Assembly: GCA_026874595.1 (NCBI GenBank)
Contig: CM049307.1
Location: 3,807,579 to 3,871,578, forward strand
Length of the DNA stretch: 64,000 nt
Reading direction: 5' to 3'
Origin: Sipunculus nudus
Taxonomy: Eukaryota; Annelida; Sipuncula; Golfingiida; Sipunculidae
In this document: piece by piece, positions 41,844 through 56,800 of the stretch
Numbering within the stretch: the first letter of the stretch is position 1
Layout of the letters: each line of letters starts with the position of its first letter
Translations under genes and position numbers: made by a program
Notes under the pieces: generated by a model
The model's input: only the letters and a program-made list of their open reading frames with translations
Told to the model about the DNA's origin: nothing
Databases searched by the model: none

Positions 41844-44800
41844 AAAAAACTGGGGTTGATTTATCTCCAAGGGTAGATGGTGCTTATAAATAAAAAAACT
41901 GGGGGGGGGGGGGGGGGATCGATTTATCTCCAAGGGCAGATGGTGCTTATAAATGAAAAACTGTGGGGGGGGGGGGGGGGTCGATTTATCTCCAAGGGTA
42001 GATGGTGCTTATAAATAAAAGACTGGGGGGGGGGGGGGTCGATTTAACTAAAAGGGTAGATGGTGCTTATAAATAAAAAACTGGGAGGGGGGTCGATTTA
42101 TCTCCAGAGTAGATGGTGCTTATAAATAAAAAACTGGGGCGGGGGGGGGGGGGGGTCGATTTATCTCCAAGGGTAGATGGTGCTTATAAATAAAAAACTG
42201 GGGGGGGGGGGGGGGGTCGATTTATCTCCAAGGGTAGATGGTGCTTATAAATAAAACACTGGGGGGGGGGGGGGTCGATTTATCTCCAAGGGTAGATGGT
42301 GCTTATAAATAAAACACTAGGGGGGGGGGGTCGATTTATCACCAAGGGTAGATGGTGCTTATTAATAAAAAACGGGGGGGGGGGGGGGTCAATTTATCAC
42401 CAAGGGTAGATGGTGGTTATGAATAAAAAACTGGGGGGGGGGGTCGATTTATCTCCAAGGGTAGATGGTGCTTATAAATAAAAAACTGGGAGGGGGGGGG
42501 GGTCGATTTATCTCCAAGGGTAGATGGTGCTTATAAATAAAAAAACTGGGGGGGGGTGGGTCGATTTATCTCCAAGGGTAGATGGTGCTTATCAATAAAA
42601 AACTGGGGGGGGGGGGGGTCGATTTATCTCCAAGGGTAGATTGTGCTTATAAATAAAAAACTGGGGGGGGGGGGTCGATTTATCTCCAAGGGTAGATGGT
42701 GCTTATTAATAAAAACTGGGGGGGGGGGGGTCGATTTATCACCAAGGGTAGATGGTGCTTATAAATAAAAAACTGGGGGGGGGGGGGGGGGCTCGATTTA
42801 TCTCCAAGGGTAGATGGTGCTTATAAATAAAAAACTGGAAGGGGGGGGGGGTCGATTTATCTCCAAGGGTAGATGGTGCTTATAAAAAAAAACTGGGGGG
42901 GGGGGGGCGATTTATCTCCAAGGGTAGATGGTGCTTATAAATAAAACACGGGGGGGGGGGGTGTCGATTTATCTCCAAGGGTAGATGGTGCTTATGAATA
43001 AAAAACTGGGGGGGGGGGGGGGTTCGATTTATCTCCAAGGGTAGATGGTGCTTATAAATAAAACACTGGGGGGGGGTGGGGGGGGGGGGTCGATTTATCT
43101 CCAAGGGTAGATGGTGCTGATAAATAAAAAACTGGGGGGGGGGGGGTCGATTTATCTCCAAGGGTAGATGGTGCTTATAAATAAAAAACTTGGGGGGTCG
43201 ATTTATCTCCAAGGGTAGATGGTGCTTATAAATAAAAAACTGGGGGGGGGGGGTCGATTTATCTCCAAGTGTAGATGGTGCTAATAAATAAAAAACTGGG
43301 GGGGGGGGGGGTCGATTTATCTCCAAGGGTAGATGGTGCTTATGAATAAAAAACTCGGGGAGGGGGTCGATTTATCTCCAAGGGTAGATGGTGCTAATAA
43401 ATAAAAAACTGGGGGGGGGGGGGGTCAATTTATCACCATGGGTAGATGGTGCTTATGAATAAAAAACTGGGGGGGGGGGGGGTCGATTTATCTCCAAGGG
43501 TAGATGGTGCTTATAAATAAAAAACTGGGAGGGGGGGGGGGTCGATTTATCTCCAAGGGTAGATGGTGCTTATAAATAAAAAAACTGGGGGGGGGGGGGG
43601 GTCGATTTATCTCCAAGGGTAGATGGTGCTTATCAATAAAAAACTGGGGAGGGGGGTCGATTTATCTCCAAGGGTAGATTGTGCTTATAAATAAAAAAAC
43701 TGGGGGGGGGGGGGGTCGATTTATCTCCAAGGGTAGAGGGTGCTTATTAATAAAAACTGGGGGGGGGGGGTCGATTTATCACCAAGGGTAGATGGTGCTT
43801 ATGAATAAAAAACTGGGGGGGGGGGGGGCTCGATTTATCTCCAAGGGTAGATGGTGCTTATAAATAAAAAACTGGAAGGGGGGGGGGGGGGTCGATTTAT
43901 CTCCAAGGGTAGATGGTGCTTATAAATAAAACACTGGGGGGGGGGGGGTCGATTTATCCCTAAGGGTAGATGGTGCTTACAAAAAAAAAATGGGGGGGGG
44001 GGCGATTTATCTCCAAGGGTAGATGGTGCTTATAAATAAAAAACTGGGGGGGGGTCGATTTTCTCTCCAAGGGTAGATGGTGCTTATAAATAAAAAACTG
44101 GGGGGGGGGGGTTGATTTATCTCCAAGGGTAGATGGTGCTTATAAATAAAACACGGTGGAGGGGGTCGATTTATCTCCAAGGGTAGATGGTGCTTATAAA
44201 TAAAAAAACTGGGGGGGGGGGGGGGGATCGATGTATCTCCAAGGGCAGATGGTGCTTATAAATAAAAAACTGTGGGGGGGGGGGGTCGATTTATCTCCAA
44301 GGGTAGATGGTGCTTATAAAAAAAACTGGGGGGGGGGGGGGTTGATTTATCTCCAAGGGTAGATGGTGCTTATAAATAAAAAAACTGGGGGGGGGGGGAT
44401 CGATTTATCTCCAAGGGCAGATGGTGCTTATAAATAAAAAACTGGGGGGGGGGGGGGTCGATTTATCTCCAAGGGTAGATGGTGCTTATAAATAAAAAAC
44501 CGGGGGGGGGGCGATTCATCTCCAAGGGTAGATGGTGCTTATCAACAAAAAACCGGGGGGGGGGGGGTCGATTTATCACCAAGGGTAGATGATGCTTATA
44601 AATAAAACACTGGGGGGGGGGGTCGATTTATCACCAAGGGTAGATGTTGCTTATAAATAAAAAACTGGGGGGGGGGGGGGGTCGATTTAACTAAAAGGGT
44701 AGATGGTGCTTATAAATAAAAAACTGGTAGGGGGGCGATTTATCTCCAAGGGTAGATGGTGCTTATAAATAAAAAACTGGGGCGGGGGGGGATCGATTTA

Positions 44801-47800
44801 TCTCCAAGGGCAGATGGTGCTTATAAATAAAAAACTGGGGGGGGGGGGGTCGATTTATCTCCAAGGGTAGATGGTGCTTATAAATAAAAAACCGGGGGGG
44901 GGGGGGGGCGATTCATCTCCAAGGGTAGATGGTGCTTATCAACAAAAAACCGGGGGGGGGGGGGGTCGATTTATCACCAAGGGTAGATGGTGCTTATAAA
45001 TAAAACACTGGGGGGGGGGGGGTCGATTTATCACCAAGGGTAGATGTTGCTTATAAATAAAAAACTGGGGGGGGGGGGGTCGATTTAACTAAAAGGGTAG
45101 ATGGTGCTTATAAATAAAAAACTGGTAGGGGGCGATTTATCTCCAAGGGTAGATGGTGCTTATAAATAAAAAACTGGGGCGGGGGGTGTCGATTTATCTC
45201 CAAGGGTAGATGGTGCTTATAAATAAAAAACTGGGGGGGGGGGGGGTCGATTTATCTCCAAGGGTAGATGGTGCTTATAAATAAATCACTGGGTGGGGGT
45301 CGATTTATCTCCAAGGGTAGATGGTGCTTATAAATAAAACACTGGGGGGGGGGGTCGATTTATCACCAAGGGTAGATGGTGCTTATAAATAAAAAACGGG
45401 GGGGGGGGGGTCAAATTATCACCAAGGGTAGATGGTGCTTATGAATAAAAAACTGGGGGGGGGGGGTCGATTTATCTCCAAGGGTAGATGGTGCTTATAA
45501 ATAAAAAACTAGGGGGGGGGGTCGATTTATCACCAAGGGTAGATGGTGCTTATAAATAAAACAATGGGGGGGGGGGGGGGTCGATTTATCTCCAAGGGTA
45601 GATGGTGCTTATAAATAAAAAACTGGGGGGGGGGGGGTCGATTTATCTCCAAGGGTAGATTGTGCTTATAAATAAAAAACTGGGGGGGGTCGATTTATCA
45701 CCAAGGGTAGATGGTGCTTATAAATAAAAAACTGGGGGGGGGGGGTCGATATATCTCCAAGGGTAGATGGTGCTTATAAATAAAAAACTGGGAGGGGGGG
45801 GGGGTCGATTTATCTCCAAGGGTAGATGGTGCTTATAAATAAAAAAACTGGGGGGGGGTCGATTTATCTCCAAGGGTAGATGGTGCTTATAAATAAAAAA
45901 CTGGGGGGGGGGGTCGATTTATCACCAAGGGTAGATGGTGCTTATAAATAAAAAACTGGGGGGGGGGGGTCGATTTATCTCCAAGAGTAGATGGTGCTTA
46001 TAAATAAAAAACTGGGGGGGGGGGGGGTCGATTTATCACCAAGGGTAGATGGTGCTTATAAATAAAACAATGGGGGGGGGGGGGGTTGATTTATCTCCAA
46101 GGGTAGATGGTGCTTATAAATAAAAAACTAGGGGGGGGGGTCGATTTATCTCCAAGGGTAGATGGTGCTTATGAATAAAAAACTGGGGGGGGGGGGGGGT
46201 CGATTTATCTCCATGGGTAGATGGTGCTTATAAATAAAAAACTAGGGGGGGGGTCGATTTATCTCCAAGGGTAGATGGTGCTTATAAATAAAAAACGGGG
46301 GGGGGGGGGTCAAATTATCACCAAGGGTAGATGGTGCTTATGAATAAAAAACTGGGGGGGGGGGGTCGATTTATCTCCAAGGGTAGATGGTGCTTATAAA
46401 TAAAAAACTGGGAGGGGGGGGGGGGTCGATTAATCTCCAAGGGTAGATGGTGCTTATAAATAAAAAAACTGGGGGGGGGGGTCGATTTATCTCCAAGGGT
46501 AGATGGTGCTTATAAATAAAAAACTGGGGGGGGTCGATTTATCTCCAAGGGTAGATTGTGCTTATAAATAAAAAACTGGGGGGGGGGGGTCGATTATCTC
46601 CAAGGGTAGATGGTGCTTATTAATAAAAACTGGGGGGGGGGGTCGATTTATCACCAAGGGTAGATGGTGCTTATAAATAAAAAACTGGGGGGGGGGGGGG
46701 GCTCGATTTATCTCCAAGGGTAGATGGTGCTTATAAATAAAAAACTGGAAGGGGGGGGGGGTCGATTTATCTCCAAGGGTAGATGGTGCTTATAAATAAA
46801 ACAATGGGGGGGGGGGGTCGATTTATCACCAAGGGTAGATGGTGCTTATAAATAAAAAACGGGGGGGGGGTCAAATTATCACCAAGGGTAGATGGTGCTT
46901 ATGAATAAAAAACTGGGGGGGGGGGGGGTCGATTTATCTCCAAGGGTAGATGGTGCTTATAAATAAAAAACTGGGGGGGGGGTCGATTTATCTCCAAGGG
47001 TAGATGGTGCTTATAAATAAAAAACTGGGAGGGGGGGGGTCGATTTATCTCCAAGGGTAGATGGTGCTTATAAATAAAAAACTGGGAGGGGGGGGGGTCG
47101 ATTTATCTCCAAGGGTAGATGGTGCTTATGAATAAAAAACTGGGAGGGGGGGGGGGTCGATTTATCACCAAGGGTAGATGGTGCTTATGAATAAAAAACT
47201 GGGGGGGGGGGGGGTCGATTTTTCTCCAAGGGTAGATGGTGCTTATAAATAAAAAACTGGGGGGGGGGGGGGTCGATTTATCTCCAAGGGTAGATGGTGC
47301 TTATGAATAAAAAACTGGGGGGGGTCGATTTATCTCCAAGGGTAGATTGTGCTTATAAATAAAAAACTGGGGGGGGGGGGGGTCGATTTAACTCCAAGGG
47401 TAGATGGTGCTTATTAATAAAAACTGGGGGATGGGGGTGGGTCGATTTATCACCAAGGGTAGATGGTGCTTATAAATAAAAAACTGGGGGGGGGGGGGGG
47501 ACTCGATTTATCTCCAAGGGTAGATGGTGCTTATAAATAAAAAACTGGGGGGGGGGGGGTCGATTTATCTCCAAGGGTAGATTGTGCTTATAAATAAAAA
47601 ACTGGGGGGGGGGGGGGTCGATTTATCTCCATGGGTAGATGGTGCTTATAAATAAAAAACTGGGGGGGGGGGGTCGATTTATCTCCAAGGGTAGATTGTG
47701 CTTATAAATAAAAAACTGGGGGGGGGGGGGTCGATTTATCTCCAAGGGTAGATGGTGCTTATTAATAAAAACTGGGGGGGGGGGGGGGGTCGCTTTATCT

Positions 47801-50800
47801 CCAAGGGTAGATTGTGCTTATAAATAAAAAACTGGGGGGGGGGGGTCGATTTATCTCCAAGGGTAGATGGTGCTTATTAATAAAAACTGGGGGGTGGGGG
47901 GGGGGTCGATTTATCACCAAGGGTAGATGGTGCTTATAAATAAAAAACTGGGGGGGGGGGGGGTCGATTTATCTCCAAGGGTAGATTGTGCTTATAAATA
48001 AAAAACTGGGGGGGGGGGGGGTCGATTTATCTCCAAGGGTAGATGGTGCTTATAAATAAAAAACTGGGGGGGGGGGGGGGTCGATTTATCTCCAAGGGTA
48101 GATTGTGCTTATAAATAAAAAACTGGGGGGGGGGGGGGGGTCGATTTATCTCCAAGGATAGATTGTGCTTATAAATAAAAAACTGGGGGGGGGGGGGGGG
48201 TCGATTTATCTCCAAGGGTAGATGGTGCTTATATATAAAAAACTGGGGGGGGGGGGGGTCGATTTATCTCCAAGGGTAGATTGTGCTTATAAATAAAAAA
48301 CTGGGAGGGGGGGGTAGATTTATCTCCAAGGGTAGATGGTGCTTATAAATAAAAAAACTGGGGGGGGGGGGGGGGTCGATTTATCTCCAAGGGTAGATGG
48401 TGCTTATAAATAAAACAATGGGGGGGGGGGGGGTCGATTTATCCCTAAGGGTAGATGGTGCTTATAAATAAAAAACTGGGGGAGGGGGTCGATTTATCTC
48501 CAAGGGTAGATGGTGCTAATAAATAAAAAACTGGGGGGGGGGGGGTCGATTTATCTCCAAGGGTAGATGGTGCTTATAAATAAAAAACTGGGGGGGGGGG
48601 GGTCGATTTATCTCCAAGGGTAGATGGTGCTTATAAATAAAATACTGGGGGGGGGGGGGGGGGGTCGATTTATCTCCAAGGGTAGAGGTTGCTTATCAAT
48701 AAAAAACTGGGGGGGGGGGGGGGGTCGATTTATCTCCAAGGGTAGATGGTGCTTATGAATAAAAAACTGGGGGGGGGGGGGGGGTCGATTTATCTCCAAG
48801 GGTAGATGGTGCTTATAAATAAAAAACTGGGAGGGGGGGGGGTCGATTTATCTCCAAGGGTAGATGGTGCTTATAAATAAAAAAACTGGGGGGGGGGGGT
48901 CGATTTATCTCCAAGGGTAGATGGTGCTTATAAATAAAAAAACTGGGGGGGGGGGGGGGATTTATCTCCAAGGGTAGATGGTGCTTATAAATAAAAAACT
49001 GGGGGGGGGGGGGGGGGGGTTCGATTTATCTCCAAGTGTAGATGGTGCTAATAAATAAAAAACTGGGGGGGGGGGTCGATTTATCTCCAAGGGTAGATGG
49101 TGCTTATGAATAAAAAACTGGGGGAGGGGGTCGATTTATCTCCAAGGGTAGATGGTGCTAATAAATAAAAAACTGGGGGGGGGGGGGTCGATTTATCTCC
49201 AAGGGTAGATGGTGCTTATAAATAAAAAACTGGGGGGGGGGGGTCGATTTATCTCCAAGGGTAGATGGTGCTTATAAATAAAATACTGGGGGGGGGGTCG
49301 ATTTATCTCCAAGGGTAGAGGTTGCTTATAAATAAAAAACTGGGGGGGGGGGGGGTCGATTTATCTCCAAGGGTAGATTGTGCTTATAAATAAAAAACTG
49401 GGGGGGGGGGGGTCGATTTATCTCCAAGGGTAGATGGTGCTTATTAATAAAAACTGGGGGGTGGGGGGGGTCGATTTATCACCAAGGGTAGATGGTGCTT
49501 ATAAATAAAAAACTGGGGGGGGGGGGGGCTCGATTTATCTCCAAGGGTAGATGGTGCTTATAAATAAAAAACTGGAAGGGGGGGGGGGGTCGATTTATCT
49601 CCAAGGGTAGATGGTGCTTATAAATAAAACAATGGGGGGGGGGGTCGATTTATCCCTAAGGGTAGATGGTGCTTATAAAAAAAAAATGGGGGGGGGGCGA
49701 TTTATCTCCAAGGGTAGATGGTGCTTATGAATAAAAAACGGGGGGGGGGTCAAATTATCACCAAGGGTAGATGGTGCTTATGAATAAAAAACTGGGGGGG
49801 GGGGGGGGTCGATTTATCTCCAAGGGTAGATGGTGCTTATAAATAAAAAACTGGGAGGGGGGGGGTCGATTTATCTCCAAGGGTAGATGGTGCTTATAAA
49901 TAAAAAAACTGGGGGGGGGGTCGATTTATCTCCAAGGGTAGATGGTGCTTATAAATAAAACAATGGGGGGGGGGGTCGATTTATCCCTAAGGGTAGATGG
50001 TGCTTATAAAAAAAAATGGGGGGGGGGCGATTTATCTCCAAGGGTAGATGGTGCTTATAAATAAAAAACTGGGGGGGGGGCGATTTATCTCCAAGTGTAG
50101 ATGGTGCTAATAAATAAAAAACTGGGGGGGGGGGGTCGATTTATCTCCAAGGGTAGATGGTGCTTATGAATAAAAAACTGGGGGAGGGGGTCGATTTATC
50201 TCCAAGGGTAGATGGTGCTAATAAATAAAAAACTGGGGGGGGGGGTCGATTTATCTCCAAGGGTAGATGGTGCTTATAAATAAAAAACTGGGGGGGGGGG
50301 GGGTCGATTTATCTCCAAGGGTAGATGGTGCTTATAAATAAAATACTGGGGGGGGGGGGTCGATTTATCTCCAAGGGTAGAGGTTGCTTATAAATAAAAA
50401 CTGGGGTGGGAGGGTCGATTTATCACCAAGGGTAGATGGTGCTTATAAATAAAAAAACTGGGGGGGGGGGCCGATTTATCTCGAAGGGTAGATGGTGCTT
50501 ATAAATAAAAAACTAGGGGGGGGGGTCGATTTATCTCCAAGGGTAGATGGTGCTTATGAATAAAAAACTGGGGTGGGGGGGGGGGGTCGATTTATCTCTA
50601 AGGGTAGATGGTGCTTATAAATAAAAAACTGGGGCGGGGGGGGGGTCGATTTATCACCAAGGGTAGATGGTGCTTATAAATAAAAAACTGGGGGGGGGGG
50701 GGGTCGATTTATCACCAAGGGTAGATGGTGCTTATAAATAAAACACTGGGGGGGGGTCGATTTATCTCCAAGGGTAGATGGTGCTTATAAATAAAAAACT

Positions 50801-53800
50801 GGGGGGGGGGGGGTCGATTTTCTCTCCAAGGGGAGATGGTGCTTATAAATAAAAAACTGGGGGGGGGGGGGGTCGATTTATCTCCAAGGGTAGATGGTGC
50901 TTATAAATAAAAAACCGGGGGGGGGGGTCGATTTATCTCCAAGGGTAGATGGTGCTTATAAATAAAACACTGGGGGGGGGTCGATTTATCACCAAGGGTA
51001 GATGGTGCTTATAAATAAAAAACGGGGGGGGGGGGTCAAATTATCACCAAGGGTAGATTGTGCTTATGAATAAAAAAACTGGGGGGGGGGGGTTGATTTA
51101 TCTCCAAGGGTAGATGGTGCTTATAAATAAAATACTGGGGGGGGGGTTCGATTTATCACCAAGGGTAGATGGTGCTTATAAATAAAAAACTGGGGGGGGG
51201 GGGGGTCGATTTAACTAAAAGGGTAGATGGTGCTTATAAATAAAAAACTGGTAGGGGGGCGATTTATCTCCAAGGGTAGATGGTGCTTATAAATAAAAAA
51301 CTGGGGGGGGGGGGGGTCGATTTATCTCCAAGAGTAGATGGTGCTTATAAATAAAAAACTGGGGGGGGGGGTCGATTTAACTAAAAGGGTAGATGGTGCT
51401 TATAAATAAAAAACTGGTAGGGGGGCGATTTATCTCCAAGGGTAGATTGTGCTTATAAATAAAAAACTGGGGGGGGGGGGTCGATTTATCTCCAAGGGTA
51501 GATGGTGCTTATAAATAAAAAACTGGGGGGGGGGGTCGATTTATCTCCAAGGGTAGATGGTGCTTATAAATAAAAAACTGGGGGGGGGGGTCGATTTATC
51601 TCCAAGGGTAGATTGTGCTTATAAATAAAAAACTGGGGGGGGGGGGTCGATTTATCACCAAGGGTAGATGGTGCTTATAAATAAAAAACTGGGGGGGGGG
51701 GGGGCTCGATTCATCTCCAAGGGTAGATGGTGCTTATAAATAAAACAATGGGGGGGGGGTCGATTTATCCCTAAGGGTAGATGGTGCTTATAAATAAAAA
51801 ACGGGGGGGGGGGGTCGATTTATCTCCAAGGGTAGATGGTGCTTATAAATAAAAAACTGGGGGGGGGGGGGGTCGATTTATCTCCAAGGGTAGATGGTGC
51901 TTATAAATAAAAAACTGGGAGGGGGGGGGGGGTCGATTTATCTCCAAGGGTAGATGGTGCTTATAAATAAAAAAACTGGGGGGGGGGGTCTATTTATCTC
52001 CAAGGGTAGATGGTGCTTATAAATAAAAAACTGGGGGGGGGGGGGGGTCGATTTATCTCCAAGGGTAGATTGTGCTTATAAATAAAAAACTGGGGGGGGG
52101 GGGGTCGATTTATCTCCAAGGGTAGATGGTGCTTATAAATAAAAAACTGGGGGGGGGGGGGGTCGATTTATCTCCAAGTGTAGATGGTGCTAATAAATAA
52201 AACAATGGGGGGGGGGGGTCGATTTATCACCAAGGGTAGATGGTGCTTATAAATAAAAAACTGGAAGGGGGGGGGGTCGATTTATCTCCAAGGGTAGATG
52301 GTGCTTATAAATAAAACAATGGGGGGGGGGGGTCGATTTATCTCCAAGTGTAGATGGTGCTTATAAATAAAAAACTGGGGGGGGGGGGGGTCGATTTATC
52401 TCCAAGTGTAGATGGTGCTAATAAATAAAAAACTGGGGGGGGGTTCGATTTATCTGCAAGGGTAGATGGTGCTTATGAATAAAAAACTGGGGGAGGGGGT
52501 CGATTTATCTCCAAGGGTAGATGGTGCTAATAAATAAAAAACTGGGGGGGGGGGGGTCGATTTATCTTCAAGGGTAGAGGTTGCTTATAAATAAAAAACT
52601 GGGGTGGGAGGGTCGATTTATCACCAAGGGTAGATGGTGCTTATAAATAAAAAACTGGGGGGGGGGGCCGATTTATCTCCAAAAGGTAGATGGTGCTAAT
52701 AAATAAAAAACTGGGGGGGGGGTCGATTTATCTCCAAGGGTAGATGGTGCTTATAAATAAAAAACTGGGGGGGGGGGGGGTCGATTTATCTCCAAGGGTA
52801 GATGGTGCTTATAAATAAAAAACTGGGGGGGGGGGGCGATTTATCTCCAAGGGTAGATGGTGCTTATAAATAAAAAACGGGGGGTGGGGGTCGATTTATC
52901 ACCAAGGGTAGATGGTGCTTATAAATAAAAAACTGGGGGGGGGGGTCGATTTATCACCAAGGGTAGATGGTGCTTATAAATAAAACACTGGGGGGGGGGG
53001 GGTCGATTTATCTCCAAGGGTAGATGGTGCTTATAAATAAAAAACTGGGGGGGGGGCGATTTTCTCTCCAAGGGTAGATGGTGCTTATAAATAAAAAACT
53101 GGGGGGGAGGGTCGATTTATCACCAAGGTTAGATGGTGCTTATAAATAAAAAACTGGGGGGGGGGGGGGGCCGATTTATCTCCAAGGGTAGATGGTGCTA
53201 ATAAATAAAAAGCTGGGGGGGGGGGGTCGATTTATCTCCAAGGGTAGATGGTGCTTATAAATAAAAAACTGGGGGGGGGGGTCGATTTATCTCCAAGGGT
53301 AGATGGTGCTTATAAATAAAAAACGGGGGGGGGGGGGGCGATTTATCTCCAAGGGTAGATGGTGCTTATAAATAAAAAACGGGGGGGGGGGGGGCGATTT
53401 TCTCTCCAAGGGTACATGGTGCTTATAAATAAAAAACTGGGGGGGAGGGTCGATTTATCACCAAGGTTAGATGGTGCTTATAAATAAAAAACTGGGGGGG
53501 GGGGGGTTGATTTATCTCCAAGGGTAGATGGTGCTTATAAATAAAAAAACTGGGGGGGGGGGATCGATTTATCTCCAAGGGCAGATGGTGCTTATAAATA
53601 AAAAACTGTGGGGGGGGGGGGGGGTCGATTTATCTCCAAGGGTAGATGGTGCTTATAAATAAAAAACCGGGGGGGGGGGGTCGATTTATCTCCAAGGGTA
53701 GATGGTGCTTATCAACAAAAAACCGGGGGGGGGGGGGGTGTCGATTTATCACCAAGGGTAGATGGTGCTTATAAATAAAACACTGGGGGGGGGGGTCGAT

Positions 53801-56800
53801 TTATCTCCAAGGGTAGATGGTGCTTATGAATAAAAAACTGGGGTGGGGGGGGGTCGATTTATCTCTAAGGGTAGATGGTGCTTATAAATAAAAAACTGGG
53901 GGGGGGGGGGGTTGATTTATCTCCAAGGGTAGATGGTGCTTATAAATAAAAAAACTGGGGGGGGGGGGGGATCGATTTATCTCCAAGGGCAGATGGTGCT
54001 TATAAATAAAAAACTGTGGGGGGGGGGTCGATTTATCTCCAAGGGTAGATGGTGCTTATAAATAAAAAACCGGGGGGGGGGGGTCGATTTATCTCCAAGG
54101 GTAGATGGTGCTTATCAACAAAAAACCGGGGGGGGGGGGTGTCGATTTATCACCAAGGGTAGATGGTGCTTATAAATAAAACACTGGGGGGGGGGGGGTC
54201 GATTTATCACCAAGGGTAGATGGTGCTTATAAATAAAAAACTGGGGGGGGGGGGGGGTCGATTTAACTAAAAGGGTAGATGGTGCATATAAATAAAAAAC
54301 TGGTAGGGGGGCGATTTATCTCCAAGGGTAGATGGTGCTTATAAATAAAAAACTGGGGCGGGGGGTGTCGATTTATCTCCAAGGGTAGATGGTGCTTATA
54401 AATAAAAAACTGGGGGGGGGGGGGGTCGATTTATCTCCAAGGGTAGATGGTGCTTATAAATAAATCACTGGGTGGGGGTCGATTTATCTCCAAGGGTAGA
54501 TGGTGCTTATAAATAAAACACTGGGGGGGGGGGGGGGGTCGATTTATCACCAAGGGTAGATGGTGCTTATAAATAAAAAACGGGGGGGGGGGGGGTCAAA
54601 TTATCACCAAGGGTAGATGGTGCTTATGAATAAAAAAAACTGGGGGGGGGGGGGTCGATTTATCTCCAAGGGTAGATGGTGCTTATAAATAAAAAACTGG
54701 GGGGGGGGGGGGGGTCGATTTATCTCCAAGGGTAGATGGTGCTTATAAATAAAAAAACTGGGGGGGGGGTCGATTTATCTCCAAGGGTAGATGGTGCTTA
54801 TAAATAAAAAACTGGGGGGGGGGGGGGGTCGATTTATCTCCAAGGGTAGATGGTGCTTATAAATAAAAAACTGGGGGGGGGGGGTCGATTTATCTCCAAG
54901 GGTAGATGGTGCTTATAAATAAATCACTGGGTGGGGGTCGATTTATCTCCAAGGGTAGATGGTGCTTATAAATAAAACACTGGGGGGGGGTCGATTTATC
55001 ACCAAGGGTATATGGTGCTTATAAATAAAAAACGGGGGGGGGTCAAATTATCACCAAGGGTAGATGGTGCTTATGAATAAAAAACTGGGGGGGGGGGGTC
55101 GATTTATCTCCAAGGGTAGATGGTGCTTATAAATAAAAAACTGGGAGGGGGGGGGGGGTCGATTTATCTCCAAGGGTAGATGGTGCTTATAAATAAAAAA
55201 ACTGGGGGGGGGGTCGATTTATCTCCAAGGGTAGATGGTGCTTATAAATATAAAAAACTGGGGGGGGGGGGGGGTCGATTTATCTCCAAGGGTAGATTGT
55301 GCTTATAAATAAAAAACTGGGGGGGGGGGTCGATTTATCTCCAAGGGTAGATGGTGCTTATAAATAAAAAACTGGAAGGGGGGGGGGGGTCGATTTATCT
55401 CCAAGGGTAGATGGTGCTTATAAATAAAACAATGGGGGGGGGGGGGGGGGGGTCGATTTATCCCTAAGGGTCGATGGTGCTTATAAAAAAACTGGGGGGG
55501 GGGGGGCGATTTATCTCCAAGGGTAGATGGTGCTTATAAATAAAAAACGGGGGGGGGGGGTCAAATTATCACCAAGGGTAGATGGTGCTTATGAATAAAA
55601 AACTGGGGGGGGGGTCGATTTATCTCCAAGGGTAGATGGTGCTTATAAATAAAAAACTGGGAGGGAGGGGTCGATTTATCTCCAAGGGTAGATGGTGCTT
55701 ATAAATAAAAAAACTGGGGGGGGGGGGTCGATTTATCTCCAAGGGTAGATGGTGCTTATAAATAAAAAACGGGGGGGGGGGGTCGATTTATCTCCAAGGG
55801 TAGATTGTGCTTATAAATAAAAAACTGGGGGGGGGGGGGTCGATTTATCTCCAAGGGTAGATGGTGCTTATTAATAAAAACTGGGGGGGGGGGGGGTCGA
55901 TTTATCACCAAGGGTAGATGGTGCTTATAAATAAAAAACTGGGGGGGGGGGGGCTCGATTTATCTCCAAGGGTAGATGGTGCTTATAAATAAAAAACTGG
56001 AAGGGGGGGGGGTCGATTTATCTCCAAGGGTAGATGGTGCTTATAAATAAAACAATGGGGGGGGGGGGTCGATTTATCCCTAAGGGTAGATGGTGCTTAT
56101 AAAAAAAACTGGGGGGGGGGGGGCGATTTATCTCCAAGGGTAGATGGTGCTTATAAATAAAAAACTGGGGGGGGGGGGGTCGATTTATCTCCAAGGGTAG
56201 ATGGTGCTTATAAATAAAAAACGGGGGGGGGGGGGGCGATTTATCTCCAAGGGTAGATGGTGCTTATAAATAAAAAACGGGGGGTGGGGGTCGATTTATC
56301 TCCAAGGGTAGATGGTGCTTATAAATAAAAAACTGGGGGGGGGGGGGTCGATTTATCTCCAAGGGTAGATGGTGCTTATAAATAAAACACAGGGGGGGGT
56401 CGATTTATCTCCAAGGGTAGATGGTGCTTATGAATAAAAAACTGGGGTGGGGGGGGGGGTCGATTTATCTCTAAGGGTAGATGGTGCTTATAAATAAAAA
56501 ACTGGGGGGGGGGGGTTGATTTATCTCCAAGGGTAGATGGTGCTTATAAATAAAAAAACTGGGGGGGGGGGGATCGATTTATCTCCAAGGGCAGATGGTG
56601 CTTATAAATAAAAAACTGTGGGGGGGGGGGTCGATTTATCTCCAAGGGTAGATGGTGCTTATAAATAAAAAACCGGGGGGGGGGTCGATTTATCTCCAAT
56701 GGTAGATGGTGCTTATCAACAAAAAACCGGGGGGGGGGGGGGGGTGTCGATTTATCACCAAGGGTAGATGGTGCTTATAAATAAAACACTGGGGGGGGGT

